Source: Candidatus Mediterraneibacter faecavium
Lineage (GTDB): Bacteria > Bacillota > Clostridia > Lachnospirales > Lachnospiraceae
DNA: 64,000 bases
Direction of reading: 5' to 3'
NCBI GenBank assembly: GCA_019119995.1
Contig: DWVY01000038.1
Span: forward strand, 1-64,000
Made by a program: the position numbers and the translations under genes. A model generated the notes under the pieces. That model was not told where the DNA came from and did no database searches. It saw only the letters and a list, made by a program, of their open reading frames with translations. Shown one piece after another: positions 8,696 through 17,194 of the stretch (position 1 is the stretch's first letter; each line of letters starts with the position of its first letter).

Positions 8696-11163
8696 GGAGA
8701 CGGGAAAGGATATCTGCAAACAATACTTCCGGATACATCCGCAGTCTTGCGTGGAGAAGCCTGAAGAGCAGCCGGCTACGCAATGTCTTTGTTATCCTGA
8801 CGATCGTGCTGTCGGTCAGTCTTCTGATGGTGATGGCATTGTTTTACGCCGGGCTGAACACTGCGACAAAGCGGCAGGTGGAGAAGATGCAGCATGTGAT
8901 CTATTACGGGCTGAGCGAGGAGCAGTTGTCCGATATGGCGGCAAAAGACAGCCCGGCCAGTTATGTGCTCGGCATGAAGCAGGGACAGGGCGTGGAGATC
9001 GACGGAGTCATGGTCTCGCCGGTGGCATATACCGGTGAGCCGCTCAAAGACGAGGGTGCGGATCTGGAGACGGTCACGCCCGTCAAAGGCAGGATGCCGG
9101 AAACGGAAGAGGAGATCCTGCTGCCGGACGCATACTGTACACTGGCGGGGATCACGCCGGAGCCTGGCGGAAAAGTCTCTTTTACATGGCTGGACGGTAC
9201 AACGGAGGAGTATACGGTCTCCGGCATCTTCCATGCGGAGGATAATATGTCGGTTTACACGGTTGTCTTTTCAGAGGCGTATGCCGTGAATGGAAGCCAG
9301 CTGAAAGATGTCTTATGGCAGGGGATCGTCTGTCTGAAAGGCGCGGAAGGGATGTCTCAGACGGAATTTGAGGATGCGGCATACTCTTTTGGAAATGAGC
9401 TGGGAGTAGAGCGGCGGGATGTCAATGTAAATAACTTCTTTATGGATACGCTGCCGGGCGGAGAAAGGCAGGTGCAGGAGGCGGCTGCGATCGTGGGAGT
9501 GGGGATCGGAATCCTCCTCGTGAGCGTACTCGTCATTTACAGTGTGTTCTATCTGTCTGTAGTGGGACGCATCCGCCAGTTCGGGCAGCTGCGTACCATA
9601 GGGATGACAAAAAGGCAGATACGCAAGATGGTGCGTATGGAAGGGCTTGCACTGAGTGCGGCAGGAATTCCGGCGGGGCTTGTCATCGGCGGGACCGTGG
9701 GGTATTTCATACGGCCGGCCGGATGGAGCTGGCTGAACATGCTTCTGATCTCTGTATGTGTCGCTGCGGCGGATGTTGTCACCGTTTTATGTTCGATCCG
9801 GAGGCCGGCGAAGACGGCTGCTTCCATATCACCGGTCGAAGCCGCAAAATACGGCGGATATGAGACAGGAGATAAAGGCGGCGGACACAAACAGACCGGA
9901 AAACTGGCGCGGAAGATCACGCCGGGAAGTCTTGCCCTTATGAGCAGTTTCCGAAATAAGAAAAAGACGGCGCTTACCCTTGTGTCTCTCGGGATCGGCG
10001 GCGTACTGTATATGCTGGCAGCTTTCTGGGTGAGTTCTACGGATGAAGAGAGCTATGCAAGGCAGGGAGATTTTGCGTATGGCGACTTTGTCATTAACTA
10101 TTCTTATAATCTAGTGGAAACAGCGGAACACGGGGAGGCGGAGCTTCGGACGGAGCATCCGATGGACAGCTCTCTGACCGGTAAAATAGAAGGCATCGAT
10201 GGCGTGGAGCAGGTGATCCCTGTGGAAAATCTTCCGGTTTCTTTTGAAACACACGGTGATGATGGAAATGTACGTGTGGGACCGCTCAGCAAAGACCGGG
10301 CAGAGGCGCTTCGGGATATCGTACAGGAGGGAGCTTTGTCTTATGAAGATATGGCGGATGGAGACGGTATCGTAACGACGGACGGAGGCGTATGGGAAGA
10401 GATATACGGTTGGAAACTGGAGGTTGGAGATGAAGTGACGCTTACCTGGTATGACGGAGAGCAGGAACGTGAGAAATCGTTTACTGTATGCGGGATCATT
10501 GAGGCAGATGATTTCTCCAGGGTGCCGGACGGACAGCCCGGAGACTACAAACTGTCATTCCTGCTCCCGGATACAGTGCTAAGGGAGATGGCGGGGAGCG
10601 CCGGCATGAACGGATCGCTCGTGGTCAGGACAGACACGGAAAAAGATGAGCAGATCGAGGACAGCCTGGATACGCTTCTTGAAGAATACCCGTATTATTC
10701 CCTTAGTACGCTGCGGGAAAATATACTGGAAGCAGAGTCTATGTTTACGCTGCTTTTCTCGGTTATGGTCGGGTTAAGCCTCTTTATCATAGCATTTGCC
10801 CTTATCAATCTGCTCAACACGCTGATCACAAATATCCTGACACGCGGACGCGAGTTTGCGATGCTACAGTCTGTCGGCATGACGAGAAAGCAGCTCGCAA
10901 AAATGCTCCGGGTAGAAGGGCTGGCGCTCTCGGCTGGCAATCTTCTGATAACATTCGTGCTCGGCACCGCGGCAGGATATGTGATGATCCAGCTGCTGAG
11001 ATATTTCGGCGCAGACTATATGCATTTCGTATTCCCTGTATGGTTCTTCCTGGGGTATGCAGTCTTTATCGTGCTTGTACCGGTGCTGATCACGGAATAT
11101 ATGGTAAGGCGATTCCAGAAACAGACACTGGTTGAACGGCTGGATCAGTTATTCACCGAGTGA
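8692..11163 (+). CDS. FtsX-like ABC transporter permease
   Basis: 823 residues with two FtsX domains. Hydrophobic segments sit near the N terminus, then a large extracellular region (about 60-265), three segments, a second cytoplasmic entry, another large extracellular region (about 460-675) and three final segments: eight in total. FGQLRTIGMTKRQIRKM and FAMLQSVGMTRKQLAKM are the paired FtsX motifs. The ATG at 8692 follows AGGTGGGG and overlaps the ATPase stop. It differs from the 10-span BceB architecture, so drug export, peptide sensing or lipoprotein handling are all possible. Its last 19 bases overlap the deacetylase gene on the other strand. Confidence 0.9.
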   Translation: MRRRERISANNTSGYIRSLAWRSLKSSRLRNVFVILTIVLSVSLLMVMALFYAGLNTATKRQVEKMQHVIYYGLSEEQLSDMAAKDSPASYVLGMKQGQGVEIDGVMVSPVAYTGEPLKDEGADLETVTPVKGRMPETEEEILLPDAYCTLAGITPEPGGKVSFTWLDGTTEEYTVSGIFHAEDNMSVYTVVFSEAYAVNGSQLKDVLWQGIVCLKGAEGMSQTEFEDAAYSFGNELGVERRDVNVNNFFMDTLPGGERQVQEAAAIVGVGIGILLVSVLVIYSVFYLSVVGRIRQFGQLRTIGMTKRQIRKMVRMEGLALSAAGIPAGLVIGGTVGYFIRPAGWSWLNMLLISVCVAAADVVTVLCSIRRPAKTAASISPVEAAKYGGYETGDKGGGHKQTGKLARKITPGSLALMSSFRNKKKTALTLVSLGIGGVLYMLAAFWVSSTDEESYARQGDFAYGDFVINYSYNLVETAEHGEAELRTEHPMDSSLTGKIEGIDGVEQVIPVENLPVSFETHGDDGNVRVGPLSKDRAEALRDIVQEGALSYEDMADGDGIVTTDGGVWEEIYGWKLEVGDEVTLTWYDGEQEREKSFTVCGIIEADDFSRVPDGQPGDYKLSFLLPDTVLREMAGSAGMNGSLVVRTDTEKDEQIEDSLDTLLEEYPYYSLSTLRENILEAESMFTLLFSVMVGLSLFIIAFALINLLNTLITNILTRGREFAMLQSVGMTRKQLAKMLRVEGLALSAGNLLITFVLGTAAGYVMIQLLRYFGADYMHFVFPVWFFLGYAVFIVLVPVLITEYMVRRFQKQTLVERLDQLFTE

Positions 11164-12578
11164 TGCGCCGGGTAGGAATCCACGGTCAGCGCCTCGAACG
11201 CATACCCCTGGCTGCGGTAATATTTTATGATGTCCGGCAGCGCTTCCACGGTGGTTCCTTTCGCATCGGTATCATGCATCAGGATATTGATGTGCTGGGC
11301 GCTGCTGGAAGTAGCATTATCTATAAGAGTTTTAACCGGCACGTTATTGCCGCTGGCGTCCGTTGAATCACAGTTCCAGTCAAAGTACTGGTAGCCCTTT
11401 TCCTGAACAGCTTTTGTCAGTTTCGTCATAAGGCCGGGGCAGTACTGTTTACTTACAGTATTGCTCGACCCGCCGGGGAAACGGATCAGTTTGGATTCAA
11501 CCCCGGTGGCTTCCTTTACCATATCGGAGATCTTCTGCAGATCTTTGAAATATGCTTCTTCCGAGGCGTATACCTCAGCGTAGTTATGTGTATATGTATG
11601 CAGCGCCACAACACTGCCCTGATCGACGATACGTTTCAGCACATCGTTATGCTTCTGGTTGTTCCCTGTTACAAAGAAAGTAGCCCTCGCATTGTATTTA
11701 TTCAGTATTTCAAGGATCTTGTCGGTATGTGCGGACGGGCCGTCGTCAAATGTGAGGTAGACGACTTTCCGGTCATAGTCCCGGTCCTTTTTGACAGTGA
11801 CCTGGCGGACAGTGGTGCCTTCATTTCCGGAGCGGTCTTTGGTCGTATATGTGACCTCGTAGGTGCCGGGCGTGGCAAAGTCCACCTGATCCGAATTGAC
11901 GGAGAATGTCGGATCCGGATCCATATCATCGGTCACGGTGATGCCCTCTTCAAAATCGACGGTCCTTCCCTGCAGGACTTCCACATTGTCAACGCCCTGC
12001 ACGACAGGAGGCGTGGTATCTTTTATACGTGTCAGTGTGGTTGTCTCTACAGTCTCATTTCCGGAAGAGTCTGTGGCTGCGATCCGCACATCATAAGTCC
12101 CCTCCTGATCCCATCTGCCCGGATCTTTAAAGCTCAGCGTTACCTCCGTAAGATCCGTGGCTTCTTTTACAAACTTCTCCGGCGTGACATCCCCTGAGAG
12201 ATCTGTCTTATATGGATGGACTTTCAGTGCCGGAGGCGTAGTGTCCACGACTTTGACAGTGGCTTTATACTCATGCCCGCGGCAGGTATATGTGACTGGA
12301 TAATCCCCAAGCTTTTCTACATCCGCCTCCGACTGGATGTCAACGTCCTTTTTGTCTGCGAAATAAAGATCCTTCACATTTTCCCACGGGTCGAACGGCT
12401 CCATCAGTTCGTGTTTTACAATGTTATCCTTCAGCTTTATCGGGTGCGTGTACAGATATGCAAATATCCCCGCCGCGGCCAAGACCGGGATGAGCAGCAG
12501 CACAGCCGTGATCCGCAGCAGGAGCGCACGCCGGCGCCTTCTTTTTCTTGATGAGTGTCTTCTGTTTTTCTTCGTCAT
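11145..12578 (-). CDS. Membrane-anchored polysaccharide deacetylase with Ig-like repeats
   Basis: 477 residues. A very basic N terminus and one hydrophobic segment (about 19-42) anchor it in the membrane; residues about 80-265 hold DUF5011-like immunoglobulin repeats (DTTPPALKV, DTTPPVVQG, SGNEGTTVRQVTV); the C-terminal NodB domain carries TFDDGPSAH, HTYTHN, RFPGGSSN and DWNCDS. The family removes N-acetyl groups from peptidoglycan N-acetylglucosamine (PgdA-like) or other surface glycans, protecting against lysozyme. It is convergent with the FtsX permease and divergent from the membrane protein at 12789. Confidence 0.9.
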   Translation of the reverse strand: MTKKNRRHSSRKRRRRRALLLRITAVLLLIPVLAAAGIFAYLYTHPIKLKDNIVKHELMEPFDPWENVKDLYFADKKDVDIQSEADVEKLGDYPVTYTCRGHEYKATVKVVDTTPPALKVHPYKTDLSGDVTPEKFVKEATDLTEVTLSFKDPGRWDQEGTYDVRIAATDSSGNETVETTTLTRIKDTTPPVVQGVDNVEVLQGRTVDFEEGITVTDDMDPDPTFSVNSDQVDFATPGTYEVTYTTKDRSGNEGTTVRQVTVKKDRDYDRKVVYLTFDDGPSAHTDKILEILNKYNARATFFVTGNNQKHNDVLKRIVDQGSVVALHTYTHNYAEVYASEEAYFKDLQKISDMVKEATGVESKLIRFPGGSSNTVSKQYCPGLMTKLTKAVQEKGYQYFDWNCDSTDASGNNVPVKTLIDNATSSSAQHINILMHDTDAKGTTVEALPDIIKYYRSQGYAFEALTVDSYPAHHSVNN

Positions 12579-12715
12579 AGTCCCTTTTGATACCCCTCTT
12601 TTGTATATAAAATCTCAGTGCATATTATTGTGTGCGGTTCCAATATACTAGGTCACAGGCATATATGCAAGTGAGTTACACAAAACGTAAATAAAAGTAC
12701 ATAAAATATTAAGAA

Positions 12716-12744
12716 TTGACCGTTTCCGCCCGGATGGTTATACT
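12716..12744 (+). promoter_or_regulatory. Sigma-A promoter of the 12789 membrane protein gene
   Basis: TTGACC (12716-12721), a 17-base spacer and TATACT (12739-12744). Transcription would start near 12751, giving a leader of about 38 bases. It lies in the 210-base divergent gap after the deacetylase start; I see no convincing minus-strand promoter there. Confidence 0.7.
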
Positions 12745-12788
12745 ATACACGATACATCTTTTGCACATGAAAAGGACGGTTGAATTGT

Positions 12789-13787
12789 ATGAACAGAAAG
12801 AATGACAGTAAGCGCAAAGGCAGCCGCATGCGCAATTTAAGCAGAGCATTATATATGGAACTCCGCGAGCACAGGAGCTCTTTTATCGTGTATTTTACAC
12901 TTCGTATTCTGGTGATCGTGACGATGGTCCTCCAGCTTTTGAACCGGAATTATGAAAACGTGTTTCTCTGCGTGCTGACGCTGCTCCTTCTGGTCATGCC
13001 GAGCCTGGTACAGGTGACATTTAAAGTGGAGCTGCCGACGACGCTGGAGATTTTTATACTGGTCTTTATTTTTGCTGCCGAGATCCTGGGGGAGATCAGT
13101 GAATTTTATCTTGTATTTCCTTTCTGGGATACGGTGCTCCACACGATCAACGGTTTCCTCGCGGCGGCGATCGGTTTTTCCATGGTAGATCTTTTGAACC
13201 GGAGCGAGAAGATCATGTTTAATCTGTCGCCGCTGTTTATGGCTATCGTGGCATTCTGTTTCTCCATGACGATCGGGGTTATGTGGGAGTTCTTTGAGTT
13301 CGGCATGGATCAGTTGATCGGATATGACATGCAGAAAGATACGGTTATCCATATGATCCGGTCTGTGACCCTGGATCCGGCGGGGCATAATGTTCCCTAT
13401 GAGATCGCCGGGATCACGGAGACTGCGGTGAACGGACAGGAGCTGGGACTCGGCGGCTATCTGGATATCGGGCTGATCGATACGATGCAGGATCTGATCG
13501 TCAACTTTATCGGAGCGTTCGTATTTTCTGTGATCGGGTTCTTTTTCGTGAAAAACCGCGGAAAGGGCGGGATCGCCGGGAGATTCATCCCGCGCAGGAA
13601 AGCGAAAGACAGGGACTTTCTGAAGATCGCAAGGGAAATCACGGAAAGCGGATATGATGTGAAGACCGTGGTGCACAGGAACGACGCGCAGCAGGCGGGA
13701 AAAGAAAACGGTTCAGTGTCTGAGGGAACTGAGGCGGAAGACCAGTTTCCAGATCAGGAAGAGGATAAAAGCTCCGAGGATCGTTGA
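12789..13787 (+). CDS. Multi-span membrane protein of unknown function
   Basis: 332 residues. About seven to eight hydrophobic segments lie between residues 30 and 265; WDTVLHTINGF and FSMTIGVMWEFFEFGMDQLIG are notable conserved-looking polar stretches within the membrane part, somewhat like the DUF2238/YjdF-type proteins. The C-terminal 60 residues are basic then acidic and cytoplasmic. The ATG at 12789 follows AAAGGACGG; an in-frame TTG nine bases upstream is less likely. I do not recognise the function. Its last 75 bases overlap the convergent gene on the minus strand. Confidence 0.75.
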   Translation: MNRKNDSKRKGSRMRNLSRALYMELREHRSSFIVYFTLRILVIVTMVLQLLNRNYENVFLCVLTLLLLVMPSLVQVTFKVELPTTLEIFILVFIFAAEILGEISEFYLVFPFWDTVLHTINGFLAAAIGFSMVDLLNRSEKIMFNLSPLFMAIVAFCFSMTIGVMWEFFEFGMDQLIGYDMQKDTVIHMIRSVTLDPAGHNVPYEIAGITETAVNGQELGLGGYLDIGLIDTMQDLIVNFIGAFVFSVIGFFFVKNRGKGGIAGRFIPRRKAKDRDFLKIAREITESGYDVKTVVHRNDAQQAGKENGSVSEGTEAEDQFPDQEEDKSSEDR

Positions 13788-14438
13788 GGCGATATAGAGC
13801 AGGATAACGCCTGTATTACCCAGCAGAGGGAGCAGATCGCGGAATACGACCTGCTGCATCCGGTAATCCGGATTGATATAGAACATATTGATCGTGCCGG
13901 ATCTGTCCAGAGAGAGGTTCAGCAGTTCAGCAATCAGGCAGCAGGCGAGATATAACAAAGTACTGTATATGAAAGGATGCAGCGGGAACGCATTTTTAAG
14001 GGTGCGGGAAAACAGCGTCCTTTTTTCATTTGAGCGGAGCAGGCGGATATATACGATGCCGGATGTGATCCCTAATATAATAAGAAGAAAATGCCACAGA
14101 TAAGAGTGGGCCGTAAGCGCTTTCAGAGGATAATGCAGCCCCGATGTGTCCGCAAACACGGCGATCCCGCCGAGCAGACAGTAGCACATAAGGAATGCCA
14201 GAAGAGTCAGCCGGGCAGTCCTTTTGCGGAGCCAGGGATAAATAAGAAGAATATACATGGGGATGCTGCAGAGCTGGAATGGAAAATACCACCAGATATA
14301 ACTGCCGTCTCCGACAGCGAAAGTAAGGGTAAACTGTTTCCATATCTCGCTGCAGAGCATGAGCATACCGCACACAAAGAATACTATGGAAGAAATATCG
14401 GAGAAATATGTATTTTTAAAACGGGTAAGTGAAGTCAT
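13713..14438 (-). CDS. YwaF/TIGR02206-like integral membrane protein
   Basis: 241 residues with six or more hydrophobic segments. The sequence WWYFPFQLCSIPMYILL followed later by GLHYPLKALTAHSYLWHFLL resembles the TIGR02206 family of uncharacterised membrane proteins found in Bacillota. The ATG at 14438 has AGGAAGG at eight bases, better than the upstream in-frame ATG. The 3' end overlaps the 12789 gene by 75 bases on the opposite strand, unusually long for two conserved genes. Function unknown. Confidence 0.75.
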   Translation of the reverse strand: MTSLTRFKNTYFSDISSIVFFVCGMLMLCSEIWKQFTLTFAVGDGSYIWWYFPFQLCSIPMYILLIYPWLRKRTARLTLLAFLMCYCLLGGIAVFADTSGLHYPLKALTAHSYLWHFLLIILGITSGIVYIRLLRSNEKRTLFSRTLKNAFPLHPFIYSTLLYLACCLIAELLNLSLDRSGTINMFYINPDYRMQQVVFRDLLPLLGNTGVILLYIASTILGAFILFLIWKLVFRLSSLRH

Positions 14439-14462
14439 AGGGTTGTCCTTCCTGATATGCAT

Positions 14463-14812
14463 AGTTTGAGTAAGTGTATCAGCATATAAAATAGCATGGC
14501 TGCTTTAAGTATTATATACAATTTGGAGTAATATATAAATCAAATTCTTCAAGATGAATTAAGCAGAAAGCATTTTAGCTAAATAGATATAAAAAAGGAT
14601 GTAAAAGCAGTAATAATTGATAAATCAAACAAAAAAGATGGAATAATATCCGTAAGATTTGGCAAATGATCCATCGAAAAAAAGCGAATATTTGAAAAAG
14701 ACGGGAAATGAATGAAAAAGTGATAAAAAAGGGCTGTCCTGAAAACTTAAAAAGGACAAAATGAAGTAAAAAATGACCGTTTTGAAGTGATGCAGGTTAC
14801 TATGTGAAAATG
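14463..14812. other. AT-rich intergenic region without a gene
   Basis: About 350 bases, markedly more AT-rich than the flanks. No frame has a ribosome site and family-like sequence. The only structure I see is a weak GTCCT/AGGAC stem near 14735-14757. The atp promoter begins at its end. Confidence 0.6.
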
Positions 14813-14841
14813 TTGACAAATTTCGATTTGGGGCGTAATAT
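14813..14841 (+). promoter_or_regulatory. Consensus sigma-A promoter of the atp operon
   Basis: TTGACA (14813-14818), exactly 17 bases, then TAATAT (14836-14841). Start of transcription is expected near 14848, leaving a leader of about 230-250 bases before atpB. Confidence 0.85.
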
Positions 14842-14848
14842 TTAGTCA

Positions 14849-15011
14849 GCTTTCCGGAAGCGCTATTTTAATAAGAAAGAACAGACGGAAAGCAGGTGTC
14901 CGAGAAAGGATGAAATATTCTTTTTCCGGCTCCGTCGGACCGGAACTGAGAAGTGAAAAAGGGATTTAGGGGGTTCAAAGGGGAACAGCTCTTTTTTTTA
15001 TGCCTAAATCC
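14849..15011 (+). promoter_or_regulatory. Structured leader of the atp operon
   Basis: Three elements follow each other. GCTTTCCG (14849-14856) pairs with CGGAAAGC (14886-14893). A nested hairpin near 14934-14956 has TTCCGG and CCGGAA enclosing TCCG and CGGA. GGATTTAGG (14962-14970) pairs perfectly with CCTAAATCC (15003-15011), enclosing a run of eight T (14992-14999). The T-run and the alternative pairing suggest transcription attenuation, but I cannot assign a ligand or a known RNA family. Confidence 0.55.
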
Positions 15012-15100
15012 GGTACATATACAGTCCCGGCGCCAATTTAATATAGACAAAGCAGACAGACAAAGGAGGGAGCAATACGGGAAATCTGACAGAAACACTG

Positions 15101-15760
15101 ATGGAAGAACTGAACTGTGAGACAGTGTTCACTCTTCCGGTCGTGGGAGGTATCTCCGAGTCCGTGGTGGTCACATGGATCATCATGGCGGTCCTTGTCC
15201 TTGTGTCCATCATCCTGACACGGAATCTCAGGGTGGAAAATCCCGGCAGAGTGCAGCTTGCACTGGAAGCGGGCATTGGCTGGGCGCAGGATTTCTTTGA
15301 AGGGATCATCGGAAAGGAAAGCCGAAGATACATTCCTTATCTGATCACGGTACTTCTCTATCTGGCAGCAGCGAATACGCTTGCGCCGCTGTGCGGTTTT
15401 AAACCGCCGACCAAAGACCTGAATGTGACGGCAGCTCTGGCTATTATGAGTATGTGCCTGATCGAATTTTCGGGAATCCGCAAGAACGGGGTAGTTCACT
15501 GGATGAAACATTTTGCCCAGCCGGTTCCGGTGGTGGCGCCAATTACAATACTGGAGATCGTGATCCGGCCGCTGTCGCTCTGTATGCGACTCTTCGGAAA
15601 CATGCTGGCCGGTTTCGTGGTACTGGAACTGCTGAAGTTTTTCGTACCGCTGATCATACCGATCCCGGTAAGTTTTTATTTTGACATCTTCGATGGTCTG
15701 CTTCAGGCGTATGTATTCGTATTCCTGACAGCGCTGTTTATGACCGAAGAGATGGAGTAG
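15101..15760 (+). CDS. atpB: F-type ATP synthase subunit a
   Basis: 219 residues from the first ATG. Subunit a is the stator half-channel of Fo. The essential arginine is in IRPLSLCMRLFGNMLAG, and the C-terminal helix has the typical DIFDGLLQAYVFVFLTALFM. The start is doubtful: the strong Shine-Dalgarno AGGAGGG (15064-15070) is 30 bases before this ATG but six bases before an in-frame ACG at 15077, which would add eight residues (xGNLTETL). First gene of atpBEFHAGDC; no atpI is present upstream. Confidence 0.92.
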   Translation: MEELNCETVFTLPVVGGISESVVVTWIIMAVLVLVSIILTRNLRVENPGRVQLALEAGIGWAQDFFEGIIGKESRRYIPYLITVLLYLAAANTLAPLCGFKPPTKDLNVTAALAIMSMCLIEFSGIRKNGVVHWMKHFAQPVPVVAPITILEIVIRPLSLCMRLFGNMLAGFVVLELLKFFVPLIIPIPVSFYFDIFDGLLQAYVFVFLTALFMTEEME

Positions 15761-15856
15761 CCCGCAGAGAGCGGGGAAAGGCTGTACCCGGATAAAAGGG
15801 GAAGGCATCAGCAATTTACAAAATATAATGAGAAATGAAAAAAGGAGAACATTATC

Positions 15857-16078
15857 ATGGAAACAATCATTGCTATCGGAGCAGCTATCGCAGTATTAAC
15901 AGGTATCGGAGCAGGTGTAGGTATCGGTATCGCAACAGGTAAAGCCGCTGAGGCGATCGCGAGACAGCCTGAGGCAGAGGGTAAGATCAGCAAGAACCTG
16001 ATCCTCGGATGTGCGCTTGCAGAGGCGACAGCTATCTACGGTTTCATTATCGGACTTCTGATCATCATCCTTCTGTAA
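15857..16078 (+). CDS. atpE: F-type ATP synthase subunit c
   Basis: 73 residues, two helices joined by the polar loop ARQPEAEGK. The ion-binding glutamate is in the second helix ([12 protein letters not shown]). In Na+-type c rings a glutamine occurs in GIGxGxGQG of helix 1 and a Ser/Thr follows the glutamate; here those are isoleucine (GIGAGVGIG) and alanine, so proton use is expected. The ATG follows AAAAGGAG. A 96-base gap separates it from atpB. Confidence 0.96.
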   Translation: METIIAIGAAIAVLTGIGAGVGIGIATGKAAEAIARQPEAEGKISKNLILGCALAEATAIYGFIIGLLIIILL

Positions 16079-16126
16079 GAGTATGGCGGAATTTAGAGAC
16101 GATAACATGAAAGGTGGGCTTAAAAG

Positions 16127-16627
16127 GTGATTTCAATAGATCTGAACCTTGTCTGGACCATAATCAACCTTGTTGTCCTTTATCTTTTGCTGAAACATTT
16201 CCTGATCGGGCCTGTGATGAACATCATGGACCAGAGAAAGCAGATGATCGAGGACGGCTTTAAAAATGCGCAGGCGGCACAGGACGACGCCAACCGGCTG
16301 AAACAGGAATATGAGACAGCTTTAAGCGGAGCGAAACAGGAGTCTGTGCAGCTTATTGAGAATGCAAGAAAGAATGCAAAGGCAGAATATGACCGCATTA
16401 TCAATGAAGCGGGAGAGAAGGCCGGCTCCATGATCGAATCCGCAAAAGAAAACGTGCGCATCGAGCGTGAGCAGACGATGAAAGAACTGAAGTCACAGAT
16501 CGCGGGGCTTGCCGCTGCATCAGCGGCGAAGATCATCGGCGGCAATGCGGATGATAAGGAGAACCGGGACCTGTATGATCAGTTCCTGAAAGAAGCAGGT
16601 GAGGGCGATGGCAATGCAGACAAATAA
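16127..16627 (+). CDS. atpF: F-type ATP synthase subunit b
   Basis: 166 residues: N-terminal membrane helix (residues about 8-27, WTIINLVVLYLLLKHFLIGP) then a long charged coiled coil that forms the peripheral stalk. The start is GTG at 16127, eight bases after AAAGGTGGG. The 3' end overlaps atpH by 20 bases, typical of stoichiometric coupling in atp operons. Confidence 0.94.
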   Translation: MISIDLNLVWTIINLVVLYLLLKHFLIGPVMNIMDQRKQMIEDGFKNAQAAQDDANRLKQEYETALSGAKQESVQLIENARKNAKAEYDRIINEAGEKAGSMIESAKENVRIEREQTMKELKSQIAGLAAASAAKIIGGNADDKENRDLYDQFLKEAGEGDGNADK

Positions 16628-17141
16628 TGAAATACGCTGTTCTTCTGCTGCAGTCTCATATGGAAAAGTCCTTTTTGGACTGAATATCCTTGAAGAGAGT
16701 GTGAAAAAGACACGCGAGATATTAGAGGCTGTACCGCAGCTCTCTGATCTGTTCATGAATCCTACGGTCGCCCTGAAGAAGAAATTTGCGGTCATCGACA
16801 GAGTATTTCCGGAAGATATGAGGAACTTCCTGAAGACGGTGTGCAAGTATCACAGGATGGATCTTATAGATGAGATCTTCGCCGCATACGACAGGTGCCG
16901 CGATGAAGAAAATAAGGTCTTAAAGGCTGTGCTGACATGTACTGCCCCGCCGGATGAAGAACAGAAAAAGGGAATGGAGAACTTCCTGTGCAGAAAGTAC
17001 GGTGCTAAAAGAGCGCAGATCGAAGTGCGTCATGACGCAGATCTGCTGGGCGGATTTATTCTCCGCGCGGGCAGCGACGAGTATGACTGGAGCATGAAAG
17101 GACGTCTGGACAGACTTGCGCAGGCTCTGAGCGGACACTGA
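16608..17141 (+). CDS. atpH: F-type ATP synthase subunit delta
   Basis: 177 residues of the OSCP/delta family, linking the peripheral stalk to F1. Helical N-terminal domain with YGKVLFGLNILEESV and the C-terminal signature DLLGGFILRAGSDEYDWSMKG are visible. ATG at 16608 or 16614 can both use the GGTGAGG ribosome site; both lie inside atpF. It is more divergent than the other subunits, as usual for delta. Confidence 0.92.
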   Translation: MAMQTNNEIRCSSAAVSYGKVLFGLNILEESVKKTREILEAVPQLSDLFMNPTVALKKKFAVIDRVFPEDMRNFLKTVCKYHRMDLIDEIFAAYDRCRDEENKVLKAVLTCTAPPDEEQKKGMENFLCRKYGAKRAQIEVRHDADLLGGFILRAGSDEYDWSMKGRLDRLAQALSGH

Positions 17142-17194
17142 TAACAGGACTGTCTTAGAAGTCTTACTCTTAATATAACCTGGAGGTGAACAAG

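Noticed and set aside
14463-14812. Possible small genes in the AT-rich gap before the atp operon
   Set aside because: Only short frames without ribosome sites.
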